DNA of 64,000 nt from DATAVB01 sp036267955 (GTDB lineage Bacteria; Actinomycetota; Actinomycetes; Mycobacteriales; QHCD01), in assembly GCA_036267955.1 (NCBI GenBank), contig DATAVB010000086.1, positions 1 to 64,000 on the forward strand, written 5' to 3'. The notes beneath the pieces were generated by a model that searched no databases, was not told the origin of the DNA, and was given only the letters and a program-made list of their open reading frames with translations. A program made the translations under genes and the position numbers. This document shows, piece by piece, positions 49,838 through 63,745 of the stretch. The first letter of the stretch is position 1, and the number at the start of each line of letters is the position of its first letter.

Positions 49838-52800
49838 TTGGCAGTCTCCCGCTCCGGCCAGACAATCGTGCAAAACAAGCCCAGCATTCCCGGCGCACCA
49901 CCCCGGCTCTCGTTCGCGAAGATCGCGGAGCCCCTCGAAGTCCCCAACCTCCTCGCTGTGCAGACCAGCTCCTTCGGCTGGCTGATCGGCAGCGACCGCT
50001 GGCGTGAGCAGGCGGCGGACGGGGCTACGAGCGGCCTGGAGGACATCCTCGGCGAGATCTCGCCTATCGAGGACTTCTCCGGCTCGATGTCCCTGTCGTT
50101 CTCCAATCCCCGGTTCGAAGATGTCAAGGCGCCGGAGGAGGAGTGCAAGGACAAGGACATGACGTTCTCGGCTCCGTTGTTCGTCACGGCCGAGTTCATG
50201 AACAACTCCACCGGCGAGATCAAGAGCCAGACCGTCTTCATGGGTGACTTCCCGATGATGACGGTCAAGGGCACCTTCATCATCAACGGCACCGAGCGTG
50301 TCGTGGTGTCCCAGCTCGTCCGCTCTCCCGGCGTGTACTTCGACCGGACGCTGGACAAGACGTCCGACCGGGAGATCTACAGCTGCAAGGTCATTCCGAG
50401 CCGCGGCGCGTGGCTGGAGTTCGACGTCGACAAGCGCGACACCGTCGGCGTCCGGATCGACCGCAAGCGCCGCCAGCCGGTCACCGTGCTGCTCAAGGCC
50501 CTCGGCTGGACCGAGGAGCGTATCCGGGAGCGGTTCGCCTCCTCGCCGACGCTGATCGGCACCCTGGAGAAGGACCACATCACCACCCAGGACGAGGCGC
50601 TGCTCGACATCTACCGCAAGCTGCGGCCGGGCGAGCCGCCGACGCGGGAGAGCGCCCAGACCCTGCTGGACAACCTCTTCTTCAACCCGAAGCGGTACGA
50701 CCTGGCCAAGGTCGGTCGCTACAAGGTGAACAAGAAGCTCCTTCTCGACCTGCCCACCACTCAGGGTGTGCTGACCGAGGACGACATCGTCGCCACCATC
50801 GAGTACGTCGTGAAGCTGCACGACGGCGAGACCAGTGACGGTGACCAGCTGTACGAGGTCGACGACATCGACCACTTCGGCAACCGGCGGCTGCGTACGG
50901 TCGGCGAGCTGATCCAGAACCAGATCCGGGTCGGCCTGTCCCGCATGGAGCGCGTCGTCCGCGAGCGGATGACGACCCAGGACGTCGAGGCGATCACTCC
51001 GCAGACCCTGATCAACATCCGCCCTGTGGTGGCGTCGATCAAGGAGTTCTTCGGCACCAGCCAGCTGTCCCAGTTCATGGACCACACCAACCCGCTCGCG
51101 GGCCTGACGCACCGTCGTCGGCTGTCCGCGCTGGGTCCGGGTGGTCTGTCCCGGGAGCGGGCCGGCATGGAGGTCCGCGACGTGCACCCCAGCCACTACG
51201 GCCGGATGTGCCCGATCGAGACCCCGGAAGGTCCGAACATCGGCCTCATCGGCGCGCTGTCGACCTTCGCCCGGGTCAACCCGTTCGGCTTCATCGAGAC
51301 TCCGTACCGGAAGGTCGAGGACGGTCGGGTCACCGACCACGTCGACTACCTGACGGCCGATGAAGAGGACCGGTTCGTCAAGGCGCAGGCCAACACGCCG
51401 ATCGACGGTGACGGCAACTTCATCGAAGACCGCGTGCTGGTCCGCCGCAAGGGCGGCGAGACCGACCTCGCCACCCGCGACGACGTGGACTACATGGACG
51501 TCTCGCCGCGGCAGATGATCTCGGTAGCCACCGCGATGATTCCGTTCCTGGAGCACGACGACGCCTCGCGTGCCCTGATGGGCGCCAACATGCAGCGGCA
51601 GGCTGTTCCGCTGCTGCGCAGCGAGTCGCCGCTGGTCGGCACCGGCATGGAGTTGCGGGCCGCGGTCGACGCCGGCGACGTCATCGTCGCCGCCAAGGCC
51701 GGTGTGGTCGAGGAGCTGTCCGCCGACTACGTCACGGTCATGGCCGACGACGGCACCCGGCAGACCTACCGGCTGCACAAGTTCCGCCGGTCCAACCAGG
51801 GCACCTGCATCAACCAGCGTCCGATCGTGGACGAGGGTGACCGGGTCGAGGTCGGCCAGGTCGTCGCCGACGGTCCCTGCACCGACACCGGTGAGATGGC
51901 GCTCGGCAAGAACCTGCTCGTGGCGTTCATGCCGTGGGAGGGCCACAACTACGAAGACGCGATCATCCTGTCCCAGCGAGTGGTCCAGGACGACGTCCTC
52001 ACCTCGATCCACGTCGAGGAGTACGAGGTCGACGCCCGGGACACCAAGCTTGGGCCGGAGGAGATCACCCGGGACATCCCGAACGTCTCCGAAGAGGTGC
52101 TCGCCGACCTCGACGAGCGCGGCATCATCCGGATCGGCGCCGACGTCTCCACCGGCGACATCCTGGTCGGCAAGGTCACCCCGAAGGGTGAGACCGAGCT
52201 GACCCCGGAGGAGCGCCTGCTGCGGGCGATCTTCGGTGAGAAGGCCCGTGAGGTACGGGACACCTCGCTGAAGGTGCCGCACGGTGAGGGCGGAAAGGTC
52301 ATCGGCGTCCGGCTGTTCAGCCGCGACGACGGTGACGAGCTGCCCCCCGGCGTCAACGAGCTGGTCCGGGTCTACGTCGCCCAGCGCCGCAAGGTGCAGG
52401 ACGGCGACAAGCTCGCCGGCCGGCACGGCAACAAGGGCGTCATCGGCAAGATCCTCCCGGTGGAGGACATGCCGTTCCTGCCCGACGGCACCCCGGTCGA
52501 CATCGTGCTCAACCCGCACGGCGTCCCGCGCCGGATGAACATCGGCCAGATCCTGGAGATCCACCTGGGCTGGCTGGCATCCCGCGGTTGGAAGATCGAG
52601 GGCAACCCGGACTGGGCCGAGCTGCTCCCCGAGGAGCTGTACGAGGCCGAGCCGGGCAGCAACACCGCCACGCCGGTCTTCGACGGCGCCCGGGAGACCG
52701 AGATCATCGGTCTGCTGCATTCGAGCCTGCCCAACCGGGACGGCGAGCGGATGGTCGGCGGAGACGGCAAGGCGCAGCTCATGGACGGGCGTAGCGGCGA

Positions 52801-53284
52801 GCCGTTCCCGTACCCGGTGGCCGTCGGCTACATGTACATCATCAAGCTGGACCACCTGGTCGACGACAAGATCCACGCTCGCGCCACCGGTCCGTACTCG
52901 ATGATCACGCAGCAGCCGCTCGGCGGTAAGGCTCAGTTCGGTGGTCAGCGCTTCGGCGAGATGGAGTGCTGGGCGATGCAGGCGTACGGCGCCGCATACA
53001 CCCTGCAGGAGCTGCTCACGATCAAGTCCGACGACGTGGTGGGCCGGGTCAAGGTCTACGAGGCGATCGTCAAGGGCGAGAACATTCCTGAGCCGGGCAT
53101 CCCCGAATCCTTCAAGGTGCTGCTCAAAGAGCTGCAGTCGCTCTGCCTGAATGTGGAGGTGCTCTCCAGTGACGGTGTGTCCATCGAGATGAAGGACAGC
53201 GACGAGGACGTCTTCCGCGCGGCGGAGGAGCTCGGGATCGACCTGTCCCGGCGAGAGCCGAGCAGCGTCGACGTCGACGGCTGA
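49838..53284 (+). CDS. rpoB: RNA polymerase beta subunit
   Basis: This 1148-residue protein is full length for actinobacterial beta. TTG 49838, with GGAAGGA 7 bases upstream, is the start, as in Mycobacterium. The rifampicin region (about residues 405-445) reads SQLSQFMDHTNPLAG then LTHRRRLSALGP; positions equivalent to E. coli 517, 518 and 522 are His, Thr and Ala. The C-terminus carries ALGIDLSRREPSS-type ending. It forms the catalytic core with RpoC, encoded 129 bases on. Confidence 0.97.
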   Translation: MAVSRSGQTIVQNKPSIPGAPPRLSFAKIAEPLEVPNLLAVQTSSFGWLIGSDRWREQAADGATSGLEDILGEISPIEDFSGSMSLSFSNPRFEDVKAPEEECKDKDMTFSAPLFVTAEFMNNSTGEIKSQTVFMGDFPMMTVKGTFIINGTERVVVSQLVRSPGVYFDRTLDKTSDREIYSCKVIPSRGAWLEFDVDKRDTVGVRIDRKRRQPVTVLLKALGWTEERIRERFASSPTLIGTLEKDHITTQDEALLDIYRKLRPGEPPTRESAQTLLDNLFFNPKRYDLAKVGRYKVNKKLLLDLPTTQGVLTEDDIVATIEYVVKLHDGETSDGDQLYEVDDIDHFGNRRLRTVGELIQNQIRVGLSRMERVVRERMTTQDVEAITPQTLINIRPVVASIKEFFGTSQLSQFMDHTNPLAGLTHRRRLSALGPGGLSRERAGMEVRDVHPSHYGRMCPIETPEGPNIGLIGALSTFARVNPFGFIETPYRKVEDGRVTDHVDYLTADEEDRFVKAQANTPIDGDGNFIEDRVLVRRKGGETDLATRDDVDYMDVSPRQMISVATAMIPFLEHDDASRALMGANMQRQAVPLLRSESPLVGTGMELRAAVDAGDVIVAAKAGVVEELSADYVTVMADDGTRQTYRLHKFRRSNQGTCINQRPIVDEGDRVEVGQVVADGPCTDTGEMALGKNLLVAFMPWEGHNYEDAIILSQRVVQDDVLTSIHVEEYEVDARDTKLGPEEITRDIPNVSEEVLADLDERGIIRIGADVSTGDILVGKVTPKGETELTPEERLLRAIFGEKAREVRDTSLKVPHGEGGKVIGVRLFSRDDGDELPPGVNELVRVYVAQRRKVQDGDKLAGRHGNKGVIGKILPVEDMPFLPDGTPVDIVLNPHGVPRRMNIGQILEIHLGWLASRGWKIEGNPDWAELLPEELYEAEPGSNTATPVFDGARETEIIGLLHSSLPNRDGERMVGGDGKAQLMDGRSGEPFPYPVAVGYMYIIKLDHLVDDKIHARATGPYSMITQQPLGGKAQFGGQRFGEMECWAMQAYGAAYTLQELLTIKSDDVVGRVKVYEAIVKGENIPEPGIPESFKVLLKELQSLCLNVEVLSSDGVSIEMKDSDEDVFRAAEELGIDLSRREPSSVDVDG

Positions 53285-53293
53285 TCGACCGAG

Positions 53294-53319
53294 GGCGGTG
53301 CGGGGCGACCCGCACCGCC
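53294..53319 (+). promoter_or_regulatory. Hairpin between rpoB and rpoC
   Basis: GGCGGTGCGGG pairs perfectly with CCCGCACCGCC around the tetraloop GCGA. It begins 9 bases after the rpoB stop. There is no T-run, so RNA processing or pausing is likelier than termination. Confidence 0.55.
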
Positions 53320-53413
53320 ACCGGTCGGCGTGAACAAAACTCCATGCCGGGTCACTGCGAATCAGCAGTGCGAGACAAGACCCGGTTGACCCGTGAAGAG
53401 GGATGAGAAAATA

Positions 53414-57337
<3,924 letters not shown>

Positions 57338-57352
57338 TTCGTCAGGCGACAC

Positions 57353-57384
57353 AGGGCCGGGCACCGTTATCGGTGCCCGGCCCT
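57353..57384 (+). terminator. Terminator after rpoC
   Basis: AGGGCCGGGCACCG and its perfect complement form a 14-base-pair stem around TTAT, 15 bases after the rpoC stop. Only a short CTC tail follows. Confidence 0.8.
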
Positions 57385-57449
57385 CTCGCGTCTGCGGTTC
57401 GGCCCGGGGGTTCGGTCCGACCGTGCGGAGGCTCCCTAGACTCGGGCGG

Positions 57450-58040
57450 GTGTCGCACTACTTCGACGAGTCGCCGGCGTCCCGCCACCGCGAGGGTTGG
57501 GTCGAGCTGACCGTCGCGGACCGCGAGCTCCGGCTCGCCACGGACAGCGGTGTCTTCTCCGCCGGGCAGCTCGACCCGGGTACCGCCGTACTGCTGGACA
57601 GCGTGCCGCTGCCGCCTGCTTCCGGGGACCTGCTCGATCTCGGCTGCGGCTACGGTCCGATCGCCCTCACACTCGCGCTGAGGGCGCCGCACGCCACTGT
57701 GTGGGCGGTCGACGTGAACGAACGGGCCCGAGAACTCACCCAGGCCAACGCCGCCGCGGCCGGGTTGACCAACCTCAGGGTGGCGCACCCCGACGAGGTG
57801 CCGGCCGACCTGCGATTCGCCGAGCTCTGGTCCAACCCGCCGATCCGGATCGGCAAGGCGGCGCTGCACGACCTGCTGCTGAGGTGGCTGCCCCGGGTGG
57901 ACGGCGCGAGCTTCCTGGTCGTGCAGAAGCATCTCGGCTCCGACTCGCTGCAACGGTGGTTGACCGAGCAGGGCCTGCCGACGGAGAAAGTACGGTCCCG
58001 TAAGGCTTTCCGGGTTTTGTGCGCGCGTCGTCCCGGCTGA
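57450..58040 (+). CDS. RsmC-like class I methyltransferase
   Basis: This 196-residue SAM-dependent methyltransferase has motif I LDLGCGYGPIAL (about 59-70), an acidic residue in VDVNERA (about 85) and the NPP(I/F) motif (NPPIRIGK, about 128), typical of RsmC-type 16S rRNA guanine-N2 methyltransferases. GTG 57450 follows TAGACT by 7 bases, which fits a leaderless message. The target is inferred from family only. Confidence 0.82.
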   Translation: MSHYFDESPASRHREGWVELTVADRELRLATDSGVFSAGQLDPGTAVLLDSVPLPPASGDLLDLGCGYGPIALTLALRAPHATVWAVDVNERARELTQANAAAAGLTNLRVAHPDEVPADLRFAELWSNPPIRIGKAALHDLLLRWLPRVDGASFLVVQKHLGSDSLQRWLTEQGLPTEKVRSRKAFRVLCARRPG

Positions 58041-58375
58041 CTGTCGGAGCCGCGAGGTACGATCAAAAGGATCCCGCGGCGGCCTGTGGCAGACCTTTCC
58101 CCAGGCCGGTCTCGGTCGGGAATTCCTGGCGTGCCCACCCCGTTTTGACCCTGACCGCCGCGTCGCGTAACCTTGCCACTCGTGCTCGAGGAGACTCGAG
58201 CCGACTGCGCATGCGGCTCACGCCGTTGACGTGTGAGCCCGCCGGTCCACACCCGCTCGATCAACTTGGGCGGCGGAACGTGGGCCAGGCGACACGCCCG
58301 ACCGCGGGGGTCGGTAGGGCGGGCGCACCAGCGGTGCCACCAGTACGAGTCGGAATAGGGAGACGCGAGGCCTTC
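58041..58375 (+). other. rpsL upstream region (leader)
   Basis: No gene is seen in these 335 bases. They hold the promoter at 58145-58173 and, in the leader, two hairpins: CTCGAG-GAGA-CTCGAG (58185-58200) and GGCTCAC/GTGAGCC (58215-58239). Confidence 0.5.
58145..58173 (+). promoter_or_regulatory. Promoter of the rpsL (str) operon
   Basis: TTGACC (58145-58150) and TAACCT (58168-58173) are separated by exactly 17 bases. The leader to rpsL would be about 195 bases. This is the best-matching vegetative promoter in the window. Confidence 0.65.
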
Positions 58376-58749
<374 letters not shown>

Positions 58750-58750
<1 letters not shown>

Positions 58751-59220
58751 TGCCCCGCAAGGGTCCCGCGCCTCGGCGCCCCGTCGTCATCGATCCGGTC
58801 TACGGTTCACCGCTGGTGACCAGCCTGATCAACAAGGTTCTGCTGTCCGGCAAGCGGTCCACCGCCGAGCGGATCGTCTACGGCGCCCTGGAGGGTGCCC
58901 GCGACAAGTCCGGCACCGACCCGGTTGTGACGCTCAAGCGCGCGCTCGACAATGTGAAGCCGACGCTGGAGGTGCGCAGCCGCCGGGTCGGTGGCGCCAC
59001 CTACCAGGTGCCGGTCGAGGTCCGTCCGCAGCGCAGCACCACGCTGGCACTGCGTTGGCTGATCACCTACAGCCGGGCGCGCCGGGAGAAGACGATGACC
59101 GAGCGGCTGATGAACGAGCTGCTCGACGCGAGCAACGGCCTCGGTGCCAGCGTCAAGCGACGTGAGGACACCCACAAGATGGCCGAATCGAACAAGGCTT
59201 TCGCGCACTACCGCTGGTAG
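58750..59220 (+). CDS. rpsG: 30S ribosomal protein S7
   Basis: This 156-residue protein is a standard S7 (MPRKGPAPRRPVVIDPVYGS; RRVGGATYQVPVEVRPQRST; ending KAFAHYRW). It nucleates the 30S head and can control its operon. The ATG overlaps the rpsL stop by one base; fusA follows after 36 bases. Confidence 0.97.
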
Positions 59221-59256
59221 TGCCCCCGCAACAACGAGATGTGAGAGAAGAGAGCA

Positions 59257-61356
59257 GTGGCCAAGGACGCCGAACTCGCCAGGACCCGAAACATCGGGAT
59301 CATGGCGCACATCGACGCGGGCAAAACCACGACGACCGAGCGAATCCTGTTCTACACCGGGATGAACTACAAGATCGGTGAAGTCCACGATGGCGCCGCC
59401 ACCATGGACTGGATGGAGCAGGAGCAGGAGCGGGGGATCACCATCACCTCCGCGGCGATCAAGTGTGAGTGGAAAGACCACATCATCCAGATCATCGACA
59501 CCCCCGGGCACGTCGACTTCACCGTTGAGGTGGAGCGGTCGCTGCGGGTGCTCGACGGCGCCATCGCCGTTTATGACGGTGTCGCCGGAGTCGAGCCGCA
59601 GACGGAGAACGTCTGGCGGCAGGCCGACAAGTACAACGTTCCGCGGATGTGCTTCGTCAACAAGCTCGACCGCACCGGCGCCAACTTCTTCCGGTGCGTC
59701 GACATGATGATCGAGCGCCTGGGCGCCACCCCGCTCGTGCTGCAGATCCCGATCGGGCTGGAAGGCGCGCACATCGGCGTCGTCGATCTGATCGGCGAGC
59801 GCGCGCTGACCTGGCGCGGCGAGACCACGATCGGCGAGGACTACACCGTCGAGGCCATTCCGGATGACCTGGTCGAGCAGGCCGCTGAATACCGCGAGAA
59901 GCTGATCGAGACGCTGGCCGAGAACGACGACGAGACGATGGAGGCCTATCTCGAAGGTCGCACGCTGACCAACGAGGAGATCAAGGCCGGCATTCGGCGC
60001 GCCACCCTGGCCGGCAAGGCCAACCCGGTGCTCACCGGCTCCGCCTTCAAGAACAAGGGCGTGCAGCCGCTGCTGGACGCGGTCGTCGACTACATGCCGA
60101 GCCCGCTGGACGTCGGTGGCATCAAGGGCACGCTGACCGATGGTGAGACCCCGATCGTGCGTGAGCCGAGCGAGGACGCGCCGTTCTCCGGCCTGGCGTT
60201 CAAGGTGCAGACCGACCAGCACCTTGGCAAGCTCACCTACGTCCGGATCTACTCCGGCAAGGTCGAGACCGGCTCTCAGGTGCTGAACTCGACCAAGGAC
60301 CGCAAGGAGCGCATCGGCAAGATCTACCAGATGCGCGCCAACAAGCGGGATGAGCGCGCAGGCGCCGGCGCCGGTGAGATCATCGCTGTCGCGGGTCTGA
60401 AGCAGACCACCACCGGTGACACGCTGAGCGACTCCAACAACGCGGTCATCCTCGAGTCGATGATCTTCCCCGAGCCCGTCATCGACGTGGCGATCGAGCC
60501 GAAGACCAAGGCCGACCAGGAGAAGCTGGGAACAGCGATCCAGAAGCTGGCCGAGGAGGACCCGACTTTCCGCGTGCACAACGACGAGGAGACCGGTCAG
60601 ACGGTCATCTCGGGTATGGGCGAGCTGCACCTCGAGGTGCTGGTCGACCGGATGAAGCGCGAGTTCAAGGTCGAGGCGAACGTCGGTAAGCCGCAGGTGG
60701 CCTACCGCGAGACCATTCGCAAGTCGATCGAGAAGATCGAGTACCTGCACAAGAAGCAGACCGGCGGTTCGGGCCAGTTCGCGAAGGTGCTCGTCAACGT
60801 CGAGCCGATGACCCTCGAGGCCGACGGCCCGACGTACGAGTTCGTCAACAAGGTCAGCGGTGGACGTATCCCGAAGGAATACATCCCATCGGTGGACCAC
60901 GGCGCGCAGGAAGCCATGCAGACCGGACCGCTTGCCGGCTATCCGCTGGTGGGTGTCCGACTGACCCTGGTCGACGGCGCCTACCACGAGGTCGACTCGT
61001 CGGAAATGGCATTCAAGACCGCCGGACTCATGGTGGCCCGCGATGCGGCCCGCCGCGCCAGCCCGGCGATCCTGGAGCCGCTGATGGCCGTCGAGGTCAC
61101 CACGCCCGAGGACAATATGGGCGATGTGATCGGCGACCTGAACTCGCGTCGTGGCCAGATTCAGGCCATGGACGAGCTGGGCGGTGGAGCGCGTCTGGTA
61201 AAGGCGCTCGTTCCGCTGTCGGAGATGTTCGGCTACGTCGGCGACCTCCGGTCGAGGACGCAGGGCCGGGCCAGTTACTCCATGATGTTCGACTCCTACG
61301 CGGAAGTTCCCAGCAGTGTCGCGAAGGAGATCATCGCGAAGGTGACGGGCGAGTAG
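59257..61356 (+). CDS. fusA: Elongation factor G
   Basis: This 699-residue GTPase drives ribosomal translocation. G1 is AHIDAGKTTTTE (about 17-28), G3 DTPGHVDF, G4 NKLDR and G5-like GSAFKNKG. Domains II-V follow, with domain IV at about 480-605 (GGSGQFAKV; IPKEYIPSVDHG). The length matches the housekeeping form. GTG 59257 has AGAGAAGAGAG upstream. Confidence 0.97.
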   Translation: MAKDAELARTRNIGIMAHIDAGKTTTTERILFYTGMNYKIGEVHDGAATMDWMEQEQERGITITSAAIKCEWKDHIIQIIDTPGHVDFTVEVERSLRVLDGAIAVYDGVAGVEPQTENVWRQADKYNVPRMCFVNKLDRTGANFFRCVDMMIERLGATPLVLQIPIGLEGAHIGVVDLIGERALTWRGETTIGEDYTVEAIPDDLVEQAAEYREKLIETLAENDDETMEAYLEGRTLTNEEIKAGIRRATLAGKANPVLTGSAFKNKGVQPLLDAVVDYMPSPLDVGGIKGTLTDGETPIVREPSEDAPFSGLAFKVQTDQHLGKLTYVRIYSGKVETGSQVLNSTKDRKERIGKIYQMRANKRDERAGAGAGEIIAVAGLKQTTTGDTLSDSNNAVILESMIFPEPVIDVAIEPKTKADQEKLGTAIQKLAEEDPTFRVHNDEETGQTVISGMGELHLEVLVDRMKREFKVEANVGKPQVAYRETIRKSIEKIEYLHKKQTGGSGQFAKVLVNVEPMTLEADGPTYEFVNKVSGGRIPKEYIPSVDHGAQEAMQTGPLAGYPLVGVRLTLVDGAYHEVDSSEMAFKTAGLMVARDAARRASPAILEPLMAVEVTTPEDNMGDVIGDLNSRRGQIQAMDELGGGARLVKALVPLSEMFGYVGDLRSRTQGRASYSMMFDSYAEVPSSVAKEIIAKVTGE

Positions 61357-61425
61357 TCCGACAGTCTTCTGAATTGTTCGAAAGCCCGTACGGCATACAG
61401 AAATAACATCCGGTAGGAGGATCCA

Positions 61426-62619
61426 GTGGCGAAGGCGAAGTTCGAGCGGAACAAGCCGCACGTCAACATCGGCACGATCGGTCACATCGACCACGGCAAG
61501 ACCACGCTGACCGCGGCAATCACCCGGGTGCTTGCTGACAAGTACCCGGACGTCAACAAGGCAGCGGCGTTCGACCAGATCGACAACGCTCCCGAGGAGC
61601 GTCAGCGCGGCATCACGATCGCCGTCTCCCACCAGGAGTACGAGACCGAGAAGCGTCACTACGCGCACGTCGACTGCCCCGGGCACGCCGACTACGTGAA
61701 GAACATGATCACCGGTGCGGCGCAGATGGACGGCGCCATCCTGGTGGTTGCCGCCACCGACGGCCCGATGCCGCAGACGCGTGAGCACGTGCTGCTCGCC
61801 CGTCAGGTCGGTGTCCCGTACATCGTCGTGGCCCTCAACAAGGCCGACATGGTCGACGATGAGGAGATCCTGGAGCTCGTTGAGCTCGAGGTTCGTGAGC
61901 TTCTCTCCAGCCAGGAGTTCCCTGGCGACGACGCTCCGGTTGTTCGTGTCTCGGCGCTGAAGGCGCTCGAGGGCGACGCCGAGTGGGGCGAGAAGATCAT
62001 GGAGCTCATGAACGCCGTCGACGAGGCGATCCCGGAGCCCGAGCGCGACATCGAGAAGCCGTTCCTCATGCCCATCGAGGACGTCTTCACGATCACCGGC
62101 CGCGGCACCGTGGTGACCGGTCGGGTCGAGCGTGGAATCGTGAACGTCAACGAGACCATCGAGATCGTCGGCATCAAGGACAAGTCGCAGACGACCACCG
62201 TCACCGGTGTCGAGATGTTCCGCAAGCTGCTCGATCAGGGCCGCGCGGGCGACAACGTGGGGCTGCTGCTTCGTGGCACCAAGCGCGAGGACGTGGAGCG
62301 CGGGCAGGTCATCTGCAAGCCGGGCTCGATCACCCCGCACACCAAGTTCGACGGCCAGGTCTACATCCTGTCCAAGGACGAGGGCGGCCGGCACACGCCG
62401 TTCTTCAACAACTACCGGCCCCAGTTCTACTTCCGTACCACGGACGTAACTGGCGTCGTCTCGCTTGCCGAAGGCACCGAGATGGTCATGCCGGGTGACA
62501 ACACCGAAATGTCGGTCGAGCTGATTCAGCCGATCGCCATGGAGGAGGGCCTGCTCTTCGCCATTCGCGAGGGCGGTCGCACGGTCGGATCCGGCCGAGT
62601 GATCAAGGTTCTGAAGTAG
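61426..62619 (+). CDS. tuf: Elongation factor Tu
   Basis: This 397-residue GTPase delivers aminoacyl-tRNA. G1 is GHIDHGKTT (about 18-26), effector loop RGITI, G3 DCPGHADYVKNM, G4 NKAD and G5 SALK. Domains 2 and 3 are complete (TGRGTVVTGRVERG; ending SGRVIKVLK). GTG 61426 has AGGAGG 6 bases upstream. The terminator at 62633 follows. Confidence 0.98.
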   Translation: MAKAKFERNKPHVNIGTIGHIDHGKTTLTAAITRVLADKYPDVNKAAAFDQIDNAPEERQRGITIAVSHQEYETEKRHYAHVDCPGHADYVKNMITGAAQMDGAILVVAATDGPMPQTREHVLLARQVGVPYIVVALNKADMVDDEEILELVELEVRELLSSQEFPGDDAPVVRVSALKALEGDAEWGEKIMELMNAVDEAIPEPERDIEKPFLMPIEDVFTITGRGTVVTGRVERGIVNVNETIEIVGIKDKSQTTTVTGVEMFRKLLDQGRAGDNVGLLLRGTKREDVERGQVICKPGSITPHTKFDGQVYILSKDEGGRHTPFFNNYRPQFYFRTTDVTGVVSLAEGTEMVMPGDNTEMSVELIQPIAMEEGLLFAIREGGRTVGSGRVIKVLK

Positions 62620-62632
62620 CAGCACCGAGATG

Positions 62633-62665
62633 GAGGCGGCGGCCTCGGAAATAGGCCGCCGCCTC
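62633..62665 (+). terminator. Terminator after tuf
   Basis: GAGGCGGCGGCCT pairs perfectly with AGGCCGCCGCCTC around a 7-base loop, 13 bases after the tuf stop and followed by GTTTC. It separates tuf from the S10 operon. Confidence 0.8.
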
Positions 62666-62729
62666 GTTTCATGGAAAAGCAGACGATCAACCACGGCAGT
62701 CAAGACGGCCAGCGACAGCGAGGATGACC

Positions 62730-63035
62730 ATGGCGGGACAGAAGATCCGCATTCGGCTCAAGGCGTATGACCATGAGGCGATCGACGCGTCGGCGCGCAA
62801 AATCGTCGACACGGTGACCCGTACCGGTGCCCGGGTCGTCGGCCCGGTGCCGCTGCCGACCGAGAAGAACGTCTACTGCGTCATCCGGTCGCCCATGAAG
62901 TACAAGGACAGCCGCGAGCACTTCGAGATGCGCACCCACAAGCGACTCATTGACATTCTCGACCCGACGCCGAAAACGGTCGACGCGCTCATGCGCATCG
63001 ATCTCCCGGCCAGCGTCGACGTGAACATTCAGTAG
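62730..63035 (+). CDS. rpsJ: 30S ribosomal protein S10 (NusE)
   Basis: This 101-residue protein is S10/NusE (MAGQKIRIRLKAYDHEAIDA; THKRLIDILDPTPKTVDALM). ATG 62730 has GAGG 6 bases upstream; ATG 62724 is a less likely start. It opens the S10 operon and also links NusG to the ribosome. Confidence 0.97.
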   Translation: MAGQKIRIRLKAYDHEAIDASARKIVDTVTRTGARVVGPVPLPTEKNVYCVIRSPMKYKDSREHFEMRTHKRLIDILDPTPKTVDALMRIDLPASVDVNIQ

Positions 63036-63082
63036 GGATCTGTCACCGATGCCACCCGCGAAGCGACTTGGGAGCGAAGCCC

Positions 63083-63745
63083 ATGTCTAACGAGATCAAA
63101 GGCGTTCTGGGCGAGAAGCTCGGCATGACCCAGGTCTTCGACGAGAACAACCGGATGATTCCGGTGACCGTCGTCAAGACCGGTCCCTGTGTCGTCACCC
63201 AGGTCCGTACGCCCGACAAGGACGGCTACTCAGCCGTGCAGCTGGCTTACGGCGCGATCGACCCGCGCAAGGTCACCAAGCCGGTGGCCGGCCACTACGC
63301 CAGGGCCGGGGTCACCCCGCGCCGTCACCTGGTCGAGTTGCGCACCGAGTCCGCGAGCTCGTACGAGCTCGGCCAGGAGCTCGGCGCCGACACGTTCGAG
63401 GTCGGCGTTCCGGTCGACGTCGTCGGCACCAGCAAGGGCAAGGGCACCGCCGGCGTCATGAAGCGACACGGCTTCCACGGTCTGCCCGCCTCGCACGGCG
63501 CCCACCGCGTGCACCGGCACCCCGGCTCGATCGGTGGCTGTGCCACCCCGGGCCGCGTCTTCCGGGGCACCCGGATGGCTGGTCGGATGGGCCACGACCG
63601 CACCACGATTCTCAACCTCACCGTGCAGAAGGTCGACGCGGAAAAGGGCCTGCTGCTGATCAAGGGCGCCATTCCCGGCCCCGACGGCGGCATCGTCCTG
63701 GTGCGTACGGCGCTGACCAGCGGTGTGAAGGGTGGTGCAGCGTGA
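63083..63745 (+). CDS. rplC: 50S ribosomal protein L3
   Basis: This 220-residue protein is a full L3 (IKGVLGEKLGMTQVFDENNR; KRHGFHGLPASHGAHRVHR; GSIGGCATPGRVFRGTRMAG). ATG 63083 has GGGAGCG about 9 bases upstream. Its stop overlaps rplD. Confidence 0.96.
   Translation: MSNEIKGVLGEKLGMTQVFDENNRMIPVTVVKTGPCVVTQVRTPDKDGYSAVQLAYGAIDPRKVTKPVAGHYARAGVTPRRHLVELRTESASSYELGQELGADTFEVGVPVDVVGTSKGKGTAGVMKRHGFHGLPASHGAHRVHRHPGSIGGCATPGRVFRGTRMAGRMGHDRTTILNLTVQKVDAEKGLLLIKGAIPGPDGGIVLVRTALTSGVKGGAA

Noticed and set aside
58807..62703. 1298-codon minus-strand ORF opposite rpsG, fusA and tuf
   Set aside because: It spans three recognised genes and their spacers and has no protein similarity I recognise.
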